DNA from: CAVSUZ01 sp963791885
GTDB lineage: Bacteria; Pseudomonadota; Alphaproteobacteria; Acetobacterales; Acetobacteraceae
Reading direction: 5' to 3'
Assembly (NCBI GenBank): GCA_963791885.1
Contig: CAWBUL010000004.1
Coordinates: forward strand, 124,001 to 188,000
DNA: 64,000 nt
In this document: one piece after another, positions 27,498 through 35,773 of the stretch
Numbering within the stretch: the first letter of the stretch is position 1
Layout: the number at the start of each line of letters is the position of its first letter
The notes under the pieces: model-generated
The model's database searches: none
What the model saw: the letters and a program-made list of their open reading frames with translations, nothing else
Told to the model about the DNA's origin: nothing
Position numbers and translations under genes: made by a program

Positions 27498-28624
27498 TGG
27501 ATTTCGATCTCACCGACGAACAACGCCTGCTCCAGGACACCGTGCGCCGTCTGCTCGCGGATCACTACAGCTTCGAATCCCGCAAGTCCTATCTCGTCGG
27601 CGAACGCGGCTGGAGCGAGTCCATGCGGGCCCGCTACGCCGAACTCGGTCTGCTCGGTCTTCCCTTTGCCGAGGAACATGGCGGCTTCGGTGGTGGGCCC
27701 GTCGAGATCATGCTGGTCATGGGCGAATTTGGCCGCGCCCTCGCACTCGAACCTTATCTCGCCTCCGTCGTGCTTGCCGGCACCGCCATCAGCGCCGCCG
27801 GCACCGACGCGCAAAAATCTGCCATTCTCCCCGCGCTCGCCGAAGGCACCCTGCGCCTCGCCTTCGCGCACGGCGAACGTCAGGCCCGCTACGATTTGAC
27901 CGATGTCATCACCACCGCCCGCCTCACCAACAGTGGCTGGGTCATCGACGGCGCCAAGCACGTCGTGCTGCACGGCGACTCCGCCGACCGCATCGTTCTC
28001 AGCGCGCGTATCTCGGGTGAGCGCGACGATCCCGACGGGATCGGCCTGTTCCTCGTTGACGCAAACGCCCCCGGCATAGCCAAACGCATCTATCCGCTGC
28101 GCGACGAAGCCCGTGCGGCCGAACTCTCATTCACCGATGTTCCCGCCGAGCCGCTCGGCGAACCGGGCAACGCGCTGCCCATCATCGAACAGGTCGTCGG
28201 CGCGGGGATTGCCGCGATGGGAGCCGAGGCAGTCGGTGCGATGGAAGCGCTCCATGCGATGACCCTGGACTATTCCCGCACCCGCGAGCAGTTCGGCCGC
28301 CCCATTGGCCAGAACCAGGTGGTGCAGCACAGGCTGGCGGACATGCTGATGTCGCTGGAACAGGGCCGGAGCATGGCCATGCTGGCGAGCATAAGCGTCA
28401 CCGACCCCGACCGGCAGCAACGTACGCGCAACATGTCCATGGCAAAGGTCGGATATGGACAGGCGGCGCGATTTGTGTCCCAGCAGGCGATTCAGTTGCA
28501 CGGCGGAATCGGTATGACGGAGGAGTATGCGGCCGGGCATTACTTCCGCCGCTGCATGGTGATTGAGCATACGTTTGGGGACACGGCGTGGCATCTGGCG
28601 CGGTTGGCAGCCCAGGTGACCTAG
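27497..28624 (+). CDS. acyl-CoA dehydrogenase, small subunit type
   Basis: 375 aa, partner of the preceding gene (stop and start share one base, TGATG). Helical domain MDFDLTDEQRLLQDTVRRLL, middle beta domain, and C-terminal LDYSRTREQFGRPIGQNQVVQHRLADM and QAIQLHGGIGMTEEYAAGHYFRR. The beta domain is more divergent than in the first gene and lacks a clear GFSEPGAGSD loop, as in the smaller partner of heterodimeric enzymes. This suggests one mixed enzyme. Confidence 0.87.
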   Translation: MDFDLTDEQRLLQDTVRRLLADHYSFESRKSYLVGERGWSESMRARYAELGLLGLPFAEEHGGFGGGPVEIMLVMGEFGRALALEPYLASVVLAGTAISAAGTDAQKSAILPALAEGTLRLAFAHGERQARYDLTDVITTARLTNSGWVIDGAKHVVLHGDSADRIVLSARISGERDDPDGIGLFLVDANAPGIAKRIYPLRDEARAAELSFTDVPAEPLGEPGNALPIIEQVVGAGIAAMGAEAVGAMEALHAMTLDYSRTREQFGRPIGQNQVVQHRLADMLMSLEQGRSMAMLASISVTDPDRQQRTRNMSMAKVGYGQAARFVSQQAIQLHGGIGMTEEYAAGHYFRRCMVIEHTFGDTAWHLARLAAQVT

Positions 28625-29211
28625 CATTCGGCGCGCTGGAGCGGCCGCGCGTCAGCGCGGCACGCCAGCGGCTGCCGTGGCTACTGATCCTCTCGCTTCT
28701 GCTGCATGTCGGGCTGATCTCAGCCCTGCTGTTCCTGCGTCTCCGCTCGCATCAGCAGCCTGAATGGCTACCGCCGCCGACAGTGGACGTGATCTACGAC
28801 AAAAATGGCGGCTCAAAGGAAGCGCCGTCCGTTCCCAATCCAGCGGCTAAGCGGCCGAACACGCCCGCCTCTCCTGCGCCGGAACCCGAGGCATCTCCTC
28901 CGCCGGCTCCACCCCCGACGCCGCCAGCGTCCGCGCCACTGCCCACGCCGCCTACACCACCTACCCCCCAGCCGCAACCCGCGCCGCAGCCCGCGCCGAC
29001 ACCGCCGACGCCAGTGCCGCCGCAGCCCGCACCCGCCCCAACGCCGCCCCAGGCGGCCCCGCCTCCGCCTCAACCCCAGACTGTTCCGACGCCGCCCCAA
29101 CCGGCCCCACCGGCGCAGGCCATACAGCCCCCCAAGCCGCCGCCGCAGGCTGCGGCACCTCCAGCGCCCCCGCAAGCGGCCCAGCCTGCCGATCCCGCCG
29201 CAGGCGACTGA
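28588..29211 (+). CDS. TonB-like protein, N-terminal part (frame-broken)
   Basis: 207 codons. A cytoplasmic start, a transmembrane anchor at about 30-49 (LPWLLILSLLLHVGLISALLF), then about 140 residues rich in Pro, Ala and Gln (PTPPTPQPQPAPQPAPTPP type), the typical periplasm-spanning arm of TonB/TolA proteins. It ends at TGA 29209 before any C-terminal domain. That domain continues in the +1-shifted frame. ATG 28588 overlaps the upstream dehydrogenase by 37 nt; later starts would be non-ATG. Confidence 0.65.
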   Translation: MASGAVGSPGDLAFGALERPRVSAARQRLPWLLILSLLLHVGLISALLFLRLRSHQQPEWLPPPTVDVIYDKNGGSKEAPSVPNPAAKRPNTPASPAPEPEASPPPAPPPTPPASAPLPTPPTPPTPQPQPAPQPAPTPPTPVPPQPAPAPTPPQAAPPPPQPQTVPTPPQPAPPAQAIQPPKPPPQAAAPPAPPQAAQPADPAAGD

Positions 29212-29212
29212 G

Positions 29213-29854
29213 ATGCCGCCTGAGCCCGCTCCCGCTCCGGCGCCCCCCTCGCCAGCCCCCAAACCGGCGCCGCCGAAGGCTGCACCCGAGCAGATGGAGA
29301 GCGCGATTCAGCTCGTTCCGCCCATGCTCGCTCCTCCGCCCCCGCTGGCCATGCCTCACACCCAGCCGCCGCGTCCGGCCCCCGCTCGCCCGACAGCACC
29401 GCCGCGCCCGCGCAGCCCGTTCTCATCACCGATGGTCTATTCGCTCGGCCCCTCATCACCGTCCTCGCCGGCTGCGCGTATGGGACGCCGGCACCTCGAC
29501 CTCGCCTTCGCGCCCGGCTCCGGCGCGGACAGCCTGCAACCGCTGGCACGCTCAGACGATCCCGATGTCGGGGAGGACTGGCTCAACCAAGTCGCCGCAT
29601 GGTGGAAGCGTCACTCCTACTATCCGCCCGAAGCGGGAATGAATGGCGAGCAAGGCCTCGTCACCGTCGGAATGGAAGTTCGTCATGACGGGCAAGTCGA
29701 GGCGCTCCGGTTAGAGAGTCGGTCCGGCTCGCAATGGCTCGATCTGGGCTCCCTTGCGATCTTCCGCGATGCGAAGCTGCCGCCGCTGCCGCCAGATGTG
29801 CGTGCAGCGCAGATTCCCCTGCACTTCACCATTCACTACGTGATCGTGAACTGA
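29213..29854 (+). CDS. TonB-like protein, C-terminal part (frame-broken)
   Basis: 213 codons from ATG 29213, one base after the TGA of the upstream part. It begins with the same Pro/Ala-rich composition (MPPEPAPAPAPPSPAPKPAPP) and ends with a TonB C-terminal-like domain: DWLNQVAAWWKRHSYYPPEA, GLVTVGMEVRHDGQVEALRLESRSG, LDLGSLAIFRDAKLPPLP, IPLHFTIHYVI. The open frame upstream of 29195 is Arg-rich antisense-like shadow. Either a single gene with a 1-nt indel or two parts joined by stop-restart. Confidence 0.65.
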   Translation: MPPEPAPAPAPPSPAPKPAPPKAAPEQMESAIQLVPPMLAPPPPLAMPHTQPPRPAPARPTAPPRPRSPFSSPMVYSLGPSSPSSPAARMGRRHLDLAFAPGSGADSLQPLARSDDPDVGEDWLNQVAAWWKRHSYYPPEAGMNGEQGLVTVGMEVRHDGQVEALRLESRSGSQWLDLGSLAIFRDAKLPPLPPDVRAAQIPLHFTIHYVIVN

Positions 29855-29917
29855 TCGGGATGGTTCGCCGCCTTGGCGCCCCTTACGTTGGCGTTTCAAG
29901 CCAAAAGGGACGCGCTT

Positions 29918-32176
29918 ATGCCAGCCATTGTGAGGCCCCGCATTCTGGAGGGCTCCCCCAATCCGCGGGGTGCGACATGGGACGGGCTTGGTGTGAACTT
30001 CTCGTTGTTCTCGGCGAACGCCACCAAGGTGGAACTGTGCCTTTTTGACGTGAACGGCGAAAAGGAAATCGAACGTATCGAATTGCCGGAGTACACGAAC
30101 GAGATCTATCACGGTTATCTGCCGGACGCCCGTCCCGGCACCATCTATGCCTATCGTGTTTACGGCCCGTACGAACCCGAACAGGGCCATCGTTTCAACC
30201 ACAACAAGCTGGTGCTCGATCCCTACGCCAAGGCGCATGTTGGCCGCCTGAAATGGGATCACGCCGTCTTCGGTTACACGATCGATGCCGACGGCGACGA
30301 TCTGACCTTCGATGAGCGTGACAGCGCGCCCTTCATGCCCAAATGCCGCGTCATCGACCCCGCCTTCACCTGGGGGCGGGAACGCAAGCCGGAAGTCCCA
30401 TGGGAACGAACCATCGTTTATGAAACTCACGTCAAGGGCTTCACCAAGCGCCACCCCGCTGTGCCGGAACATCTGCAGGGCACCTACGCCGGCCTTGGCC
30501 AAAAGGACGTGATCGACTACATCCGCTCGCTCGGCGTGACCTCTGTGGAGCTGCTGCCGATCCACGCCTTCGTCACCGACAGCTATCTCGAAGACAAAGG
30601 ACTGACCAACTACTGGGGGTATAACACGATAGGCTTCTTCGCCCCCGACCACCGCTATTCAGCCGTGCCGGACTTCGTCTTCTCCGAATTCAAGGAAATG
30701 GTCGCCCGCCTGCACGACGCGGGCCTCGAAGTCATCCTTGACGTCGTCTACAACCACACGGCCGAGGGCAACGAACGCGGCCCCACCCTGTCTTTCCGCG
30801 GGATCGATAACGCCTCCTATTATCGGCTCATGCCGGATCAACCGCGTTACTACATAAACGACACGGGCACGGGGAACACCTTCAACCTGTCACACCCGCG
30901 CGTCTTGCAGATGGTCACCGACTCCCTGCGCTATTGGGTGACCGAGATGCATGTGGATGGTTTCCGCTTCGATCTCGGCACCATCCTCGCGCGCGAATCC
31001 TACGGCTTCGATGAAGGCGGCGGCTTTCTCGATGCCTGCCTGCAGGACCCTATCCTCTCCACCGTAAAACTGATCGCAGAGCCCTGGGACATCGGCCCCG
31101 GCGGCTACCAGGTCGGCGGTTTTCCCCCAGGCTGGGCTGAGTGGAACGACAAGTTCCGCGACACGGTCCGTGCCTTCTGGAGGGGCGATGAGGGCAAGCT
31201 GTCGGACCTTGCGACGCGCCTCGCCGCCTCGGCCGACGCGTTCAACCGTCGAGGACGCAAGCCTTGGGCCAGCGTGAATTTCATCACCGCGCATGATGGT
31301 TTCACGTTGCAGGATCTAGTTTCCTACAACGACAAGCACAACGAGGCGAATGGCGAGGATAACCGGGACGGACACTCCGACAACCTTTCCTGGAACCACG
31401 GTGTGGAAGGCCCAACCGACGACCCCGACATTCTCGACCTCCGCGACCGCCAGAAGCGCAACCTGCTTTCCACACTGCTCCTTTCACAAGGCACACCAAT
31501 GTTGCTGGCCGGCGATGAGTTCGGCCGCACCCAGCAGGGCAACAACAACGCCTATTGCCAGGATAACGAGATCTCCTGGGTCGATTGGAACATCGACGAC
31601 TTCAACCGCCAGCTCATTGATTTCGTCCGTAAGCTCATTGGCATTCGCAATGCCTTCCCAATTCTGCGCCGCAACCGGTTCCTCTCAGGCGAGTACAACC
31701 AGGAGCTTGACGTCTTGGATGTCCGCTGGCTGACCCCCTCTGGCACTGACATGGGCTCCGAGCAATGGGATGACCCGAGTGCCCGGTGCTTCGGCATGTT
31801 GCTGGACGGGCGAGCCCAGGCGACTGGCATTAAGCGTCCGTCAATGGACGCGACGGCGCTTCTGGTGCTCAACGCGCATCATGATGTGGTGAACTTCAAG
31901 CTGCCGGAGGTGGTCGGCGGAAAGGTGTGGCGCCGCCTGATCGACACCAACCAGCCGGATGCAGAGGGATCGTTGCAGGTGAAAACGGGCGAAAATTATC
32001 AGATTACCGCCCGTTCTGTGCTGCTGTTCGCGCTGGTAATGGAACAGACCCAAGGCGTCGCGCTGCGCCGCGCCAGCCAGGCTTTGCAACGGATCGCAGA
32101 CGCACCCACAGAGGTTCCCGTCGCGCCTGAAGCCGCGCCGGCTGAAGCGCCGGAACCCGCGCATGCAGGCGCATAG
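29918..32176 (+). CDS. glgX: glycogen debranching enzyme
   Basis: 752 aa GH13 isoamylase-type enzyme that trims alpha-1,6 branches of glycogen limit dextrin. N-terminal CBM48 domain (RGATWDGLGVNFSLFSANATKVELCLFD), then the TIM barrel: NYWGYNTIGFFAPDHRY, VVYNHTAEG, nucleophile Asp352 (VDGFRFDLG), acid Glu388 (IAEPWDIGP) and transition-state Asp460 (TAHDGFTL). The start ATG 29918 is preceded by AAAAGGGA; the frame is open 45 nt further up. The Ala/Pro/Glu tail is extra. No other glycogen genes lie in the window. Confidence 0.93.
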   Translation: MPAIVRPRILEGSPNPRGATWDGLGVNFSLFSANATKVELCLFDVNGEKEIERIELPEYTNEIYHGYLPDARPGTIYAYRVYGPYEPEQGHRFNHNKLVLDPYAKAHVGRLKWDHAVFGYTIDADGDDLTFDERDSAPFMPKCRVIDPAFTWGRERKPEVPWERTIVYETHVKGFTKRHPAVPEHLQGTYAGLGQKDVIDYIRSLGVTSVELLPIHAFVTDSYLEDKGLTNYWGYNTIGFFAPDHRYSAVPDFVFSEFKEMVARLHDAGLEVILDVVYNHTAEGNERGPTLSFRGIDNASYYRLMPDQPRYYINDTGTGNTFNLSHPRVLQMVTDSLRYWVTEMHVDGFRFDLGTILARESYGFDEGGGFLDACLQDPILSTVKLIAEPWDIGPGGYQVGGFPPGWAEWNDKFRDTVRAFWRGDEGKLSDLATRLAASADAFNRRGRKPWASVNFITAHDGFTLQDLVSYNDKHNEANGEDNRDGHSDNLSWNHGVEGPTDDPDILDLRDRQKRNLLSTLLLSQGTPMLLAGDEFGRTQQGNNNAYCQDNEISWVDWNIDDFNRQLIDFVRKLIGIRNAFPILRRNRFLSGEYNQELDVLDVRWLTPSGTDMGSEQWDDPSARCFGMLLDGRAQATGIKRPSMDATALLVLNAHHDVVNFKLPEVVGGKVWRRLIDTNQPDAEGSLQVKTGENYQITARSVLLFALVMEQTQGVALRRASQALQRIADAPTEVPVAPEAAPAEAPEPAHAGA

Positions 32177-32258
32177 GTTGACGCGTCAATTGTTTGCGTG
32201 CATTCGCCCGCCCGTTCTGGCGTTCTTCCGTTGGGCAGACACAGCAGGAGCATCTGAT

Positions 32259-32648
32259 ATGTATCGCCGCGTACTTCTCGCCGCCGTCATCGCCCTTACG
32301 CCGACGCTGGCGATGGCCGATGAAAGTATCTCTGGACAATGGCAAGCCCATCTCGGTCACAACGTAATCATCGCTATGGACGTCTTGGCGGATGGTCATT
32401 GGGCCAGCCAGACGGTACAGAGCGACAAAGTCGTGGCCGAATTGGCGGGTACCTATCAACAGAACAAAAGCAATGCGACAAGCGGCACGCTGGTTTTCAC
32501 TCCGGTGAAAGCCAAAACGACGCAGGAACACGGCGCCGCCGAGGTTGAGCAAGACAAATACACCCTGGAGCAGGGCGGGCGGGTACTGCGGCTTGTGTCC
32601 GGCCACAACGATATCATGGTGTTCCACAAGCAAGCGTACGCAAAGTAA
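32259..32648 (+). CDS. small exported protein of unknown function
   Basis: 129 aa; signal peptide MYRRVLLAAVIALTPTLAMA (residues 1-20) and a mature beta-rich part beginning DESISGQWQAHLGHNVIIAMDV, with GTLVFTPVKAKT and a HNDIMVFHKQ end. CAGGAG lies 8 nt before ATG 32259; the frame is open further upstream into glgX. It looks like a small lipocalin- or DUF-type periplasmic protein, but I do not recognise a family. Confidence 0.7.
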   Translation: MYRRVLLAAVIALTPTLAMADESISGQWQAHLGHNVIIAMDVLADGHWASQTVQSDKVVAELAGTYQQNKSNATSGTLVFTPVKAKTTQEHGAAEVEQDKYTLEQGGRVLRLVSGHNDIMVFHKQAYAK

Positions 32649-32664
32649 GACGGAGGGAGTATCG

Positions 32665-32937
32665 ATGCGATTTGCACTAATTGCTGCCGCAGCCGTTTTG
32701 GGCCTTGCCGCGGCCAGCCCGTCAGCGAAGGCGGTCGGTTGCTTCTCCGGCGGCGTTGCAGGAGCAGTGGCAGGCCATATGGCGGGACATGGCGTGCTTG
32801 GCGCGATCGGCGGCTGCATCGCCGGACATGAATGGCACAAGCATCAAATGACCCAGCAGGCGATGCAGAACCAGCAAGACTACGTAAAAATGCGCCAGCA
32901 GCAGGATCCGAATTACAAGGATCCCTGGCAGGAATGA
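32665..32937 (+). CDS. small exported glycine-zipper-like protein
   Basis: 90 aa; signal peptide MRFALIAAAAVLGLAAASPSAKA (1-23), then CFSGGVAGAVAGHMAGHGVLGAIGGCIAGHEWHKHQ, a Gly-spaced hydrophobic stretch like a glycine zipper, and a Gln-rich charged tail (QQAMQNQQDY). GGAGGG lies just upstream. 16 nt after the previous small gene, so the two may share a transcript. Probably a periplasmic or membrane-associated protein. Confidence 0.72.
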   Translation: MRFALIAAAAVLGLAAASPSAKAVGCFSGGVAGAVAGHMAGHGVLGAIGGCIAGHEWHKHQMTQQAMQNQQDYVKMRQQQDPNYKDPWQE

Positions 32938-32960
32938 CGTGATGGAACAGCCGCGACGGT

Positions 32961-32979
32961 AGGCCGGCGAGACCGGCCT
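32961..32979 (+). terminator. hairpin after the glycine-zipper gene
   Basis: AGGCCGG / CCGGCCT, a 7-bp perfect stem with a 5-nt loop, 23 nt after the stop, followed by TCCGCC and no T-run. A possible weak terminator between this gene and the repeat array. Confidence 0.4.
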
Positions 32980-32997
32980 TCCGCCTTCCTGCGATGT

Positions 32998-34422
32998 GTG
33001 GCCGGGGGGTTGAGGACATCTGAGTGTTGCACAACACTCCACCCCCAAATTCCCGGTGTTGCACAACATTGGACCCCCAAAATCGCCGTCTTGCACAAAA
33101 CTGCCCGTTCGAAATCCCCGTCTTGCACAACATTTGCCGCCGAAAATCCGCGTGTTGAACAACATCACGCGTCGTCCTGGCCCGTCGCCCCGACCGAATT
33201 CGCGGGCCGCCTCGAACTGCTCGGCCCCTTCGAACCCGCTCCCCATCTCGCCGTCGCCGTCTCGGGCGGTCCCGACAGCGTGGCCCTCGCGATCCTCGCC
33301 GCCACGTGGGCCAGCGAGCGCGGCGGCACTGTCCTCGCGCTCATCGTCGACCATCGCATCCGCCCGGAATCCACCGCCGAGGCTGCAACCGTCGCCGAAC
33401 GCCTCACCGCCCGGAACATGCCCAGCCGCATCCTCACGCTCAGCGGCCTGACTCCCGGACCCGCCCTCGCGGAACGCGCCCGCCAGGCTCGCTATCACGC
33501 CCTTGCCACAGCCTGCCGCGAAGCCGGCATCCTCAACCTCCTGCTCGGCCATCACGCGGCCGATCAGGCCGAGACCCTCATGATCCGCGTTCTCGCCCGC
33601 AGCGCCTCCCGTGGTCTTGCCGGCATGCCCGCCCTGCTCGAGCAACCCCGTCTCCGCCTTCTTCGTCCGCTGCTCGGCATCGATCCCGCCCGGCTCCGCG
33701 CCACGCTTCGTAAGGCCGGCATTACCTGGGTCGAGGATCCGTCGAACACCAACCCGGCGGCCTTGCGCCCCCGTCTCCGCCTCAACGCGCCCAACGACCA
33801 CCACCCCGCTCTGGCCCGAGCGGCTCAAGTCGCTGCCATCGCCCGCGCCATGGAGGAAACCCGCAGCACCGAGGAACTGGCCTCTATCGCCTCCCTCCAT
33901 GCCGAGGGCTACGCAATCATCCGGGCCTCACGCATCAGCGCCGCCGCCCTCGCATCCCTGATCCGCGCCGTCACGGGCACCTGGTATCCGCCGCCGCCCG
34001 AGCCTCTCGCGAACCTTGCCACGCTGCTTCGCCCGGCCACCCTCGCCGGGGCGCGCATCCTGCCCGCCGGCCGCCTCGGCCCCGGCTTTCTCCTGGTCCG
34101 CGAGCCGCGAGCCATGGAGCCGCCCATCTCCGCCACGGAAGGCGCAATCTGGGACAACCGCTTCCGCCTCACCGCGGCGGCTCGTCCCGACTGCACGATC
34201 GGGCCTCTTGCCGAAGCCACCGCCCGCCTCCGCCACCTGAGTCCCCTCCCGGCTGCGATCCTCCGTACCCTTCCGGCCATCCGCGACGCTGAAACCCTCG
34301 TCGCGGTTCCCCATCTCGGCTACCCGAACCAACAAGTCTGCGCGGAATGGCCCATCCTGTTCTCGCCCCCCGTTCCGGCCGGACCGGCACCCTTCGTCCC
34401 CGACCCGTGCCCCATTCTCTGA
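32998..34422 (+). CDS. tilS: tRNA(Ile)-lysidine synthetase
   Basis: PP-loop ATPase that converts C34 of tRNA-Ile(CAU) to lysidine. ATP loop SGGPDSVALAIL is clear, then LIVDHRIRPESTAEA, LLGHHAADQAETLMIRVLARSASRGLAGM and IDPARLRATLR. The enzyme core begins near the WPVAPTEFAGRLELLGPFEPAP segment (about 33166). The only in-frame starts are GTG 32998, TTG 33010 and TTG 33091, all before or inside the 32-bp repeats, and none has a good ribosome site. The true start is therefore uncertain; the family N-terminus would normally be 15-25 residues before SGGPDS. Confidence 0.85.
   Translation: MAGGLRTSECCTTLHPQIPGVAQHWTPKIAVLHKTARSKSPSCTTFAAENPRVEQHHASSWPVAPTEFAGRLELLGPFEPAPHLAVAVSGGPDSVALAILAATWASERGGTVLALIVDHRIRPESTAEAATVAERLTARNMPSRILTLSGLTPGPALAERARQARYHALATACREAGILNLLLGHHAADQAETLMIRVLARSASRGLAGMPALLEQPRLRLLRPLLGIDPARLRATLRKAGITWVEDPSNTNPAALRPRLRLNAPNDHHPALARAAQVAAIARAMEETRSTEELASIASLHAEGYAIIRASRISAAALASLIRAVTGTWYPPPPEPLANLATLLRPATLAGARILPAGRLGPGFLLVREPRAMEPPISATEGAIWDNRFRLTAAARPDCTIGPLAEATARLRHLSPLPAAILRTLPAIRDAETLVAVPHLGYPNQQVCAEWPILFSPPVPAGPAPFVPDPCPIL
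33022..33164. repeat. five phased 32-bp repeats, each with a 12-bp dyad
   Basis: Dyads of the form TGTTG-CA-CAACA start at 33025, 33057, 33089, 33121 and 33153, so the period is exactly 32 bp. The first is extended to the 18-bp GAGTGTTGCACAACACTC. Units 3 and 4 carry TCTTG and unit 3 ends CAAAA; unit 5 has AA in the centre. The 20-bp linkers also share a weak consensus, CCCCC-AAAT-CCCCG. 32 is not a multiple of 3, so it does not encode a peptide repeat. It sits directly before, and partly in, the tilS reading frame. Function unknown; a protein-binding array is one possibility. Confidence 0.9.
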
Positions 34423-35453
34423 AGGACGCCATTCGCGACCGCGCCCTGTCCCTCGGCTTCGATGCGATCGGCTTCGCTCGGGCTGAACTCGGCCCCGAGG
34501 CCCGCACCCGGCTCCATGACTTCCTGGCGGCCGGCAAGCACGGTGATATGGGCTGGCTCGCCGAGCGATCCGATCAGCGCGCCCACCCACAGGTCCTCTG
34601 GCCCGAGGCCCGCAGCGTCATCGCCCTCGGCCTCTCTTACGCGCCCGATGCCGACCCGCTCGCCACGCTCGGTTGCCCCGACCGAGCGACGATTTCGGTC
34701 TATGCCCGCAACCGGGATTACCACGACGTCCTCAAAGGCATGCTCAAGACGCTGGCCCAGTTCATCGTCGCCCGGGCACTCCAGGCCGGCGTGCCAATGG
34801 GGGCGAAAGTCTTCGTCGATACCGCGCCGGTCATGGAAAAGCCTCTGGCCCAGGCCGCCGGTCTTGGTTGGCAAGGCAAGCACACGAACCTGGTCTCTCG
34901 AACCCACGGCTCCTGGCTGTTCCTGGGCGAGATCTATACCACAGTCGAACTCCCGCCCGACCCGCCGCACGCGGACCGCTGCGGCTCCTGCACCCGCTGC
35001 CTCGATATCTGCCCGACCAAGGCGCTTCCGGCGCCCTACATGCTCGATGCGCCGCGCTGCATTTCCTACCTGACCATCGAGCACAAAGGTCCCATCCCGC
35101 TCGAGCTTCGTCCGCTGATCGGCAACCGCATCTATGGCTGCGATGATTGTCTGGCCGTCTGCCCGTGGAACCGCTTTGCCCGCGCCACCGCCCACGCCAA
35201 GCTACAAGCGCGTCCCGACCTCACCGCCCCCCGCCTGGCGGACCTCGCCACGCTCGACGACGCCGGCTTCCGTGCTCTTTTCGCCGGGTCTCCCATCAAA
35301 CGCATCGGCCGCAACCGCTTTATCCGCAACGTGCTGATCGCCATCGGTAACGCCGCGGACCGGGCGCTTCACCCATCCGCTCAGGCTCTGACGAACGATC
35401 CGGATCCCATTGTCGCCGAGGCCGCACAATGGGCGTGCACGCGCCTGACATGA
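34407..35453 (+). CDS. queG: epoxyqueuosine reductase
   Basis: 348 aa cobalamin-dependent iron-sulfur enzyme for the last step of queuosine synthesis in tRNA. Catalytic Asp in VFVDTAPVMEK (about 138), clusters CGSCTRCLDICP (Cys192, 195, 198, 202) with Cys218, and CDDCLAVCP (Cys245, 248, 252). GTG 34407 gives the common N-terminus (SLKDAIRDRALSLGFDAIGFAR) and overlaps tilS by 16 nt; ATG 34347 would add 20 codons of shadow. Its neighbour tilS also modifies tRNA. Confidence 0.92.
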   Translation: MPHSLKDAIRDRALSLGFDAIGFARAELGPEARTRLHDFLAAGKHGDMGWLAERSDQRAHPQVLWPEARSVIALGLSYAPDADPLATLGCPDRATISVYARNRDYHDVLKGMLKTLAQFIVARALQAGVPMGAKVFVDTAPVMEKPLAQAAGLGWQGKHTNLVSRTHGSWLFLGEIYTTVELPPDPPHADRCGSCTRCLDICPTKALPAPYMLDAPRCISYLTIEHKGPIPLELRPLIGNRIYGCDDCLAVCPWNRFARATAHAKLQARPDLTAPRLADLATLDDAGFRALFAGSPIKRIGRNRFIRNVLIAIGNAADRALHPSAQALTNDPDPIVAEAAQWACTRLT

Positions 35454-35680
35454 CCGGCGAACCCTGGACCGGCTTGGCGAAGCGCAGCTTCTCGCTTGCC
35501 GGTCACCGCACCAGCGTGGCACTCGAACCCGCCTTCTGGGCCGCCTTGGAGCAGATCGCAGCCAGCCGTTCGCAGCGGCTTTCCACGCTGGTCGCCACAA
35601 CCGATGCGGCCCGTCCCCCTGGTCAGCCGCTGGCCTCCGCCCTCCGTCTGCTCGCCCTGTCCGCCGCTCATTCCGGCTGA
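35450..35680 (+). CDS. ribbon-helix-helix domain protein
   Basis: 76 aa, mostly one RHH_4-type DNA-binding domain: KRSFSLAGHRTSVALEPAFWAALEQIAASRSQRLSTLV, then a short tail. ATGA overlap with queG indicates co-translation. Likely a small transcription factor; its target is unknown. Confidence 0.75.
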   Translation: MTGEPWTGLAKRSFSLAGHRTSVALEPAFWAALEQIAASRSQRLSTLVATTDAARPPGQPLASALRLLALSAAHSG

Positions 35681-35773
35681 CCGCTCTGCCATAGGCCCCC
35701 TCGGGTGCCCCACTTGCGCGCCCTGGGGCCATCCCGCATGGTCCGGCGCAATTCAACGCGGGAATTCCGGTGC

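Noticed and set aside
33022..33164. CRISPR array
   Set aside because: The conserved part is a 12-bp dyad, and the linkers are semi-conserved rather than unrelated; period 32 is too short for repeat plus spacer, and no cas genes are near.
32722..33900. 392-codon minus-strand frame
   Set aside because: Antisense to tilS and the repeats; no recognisable domain.
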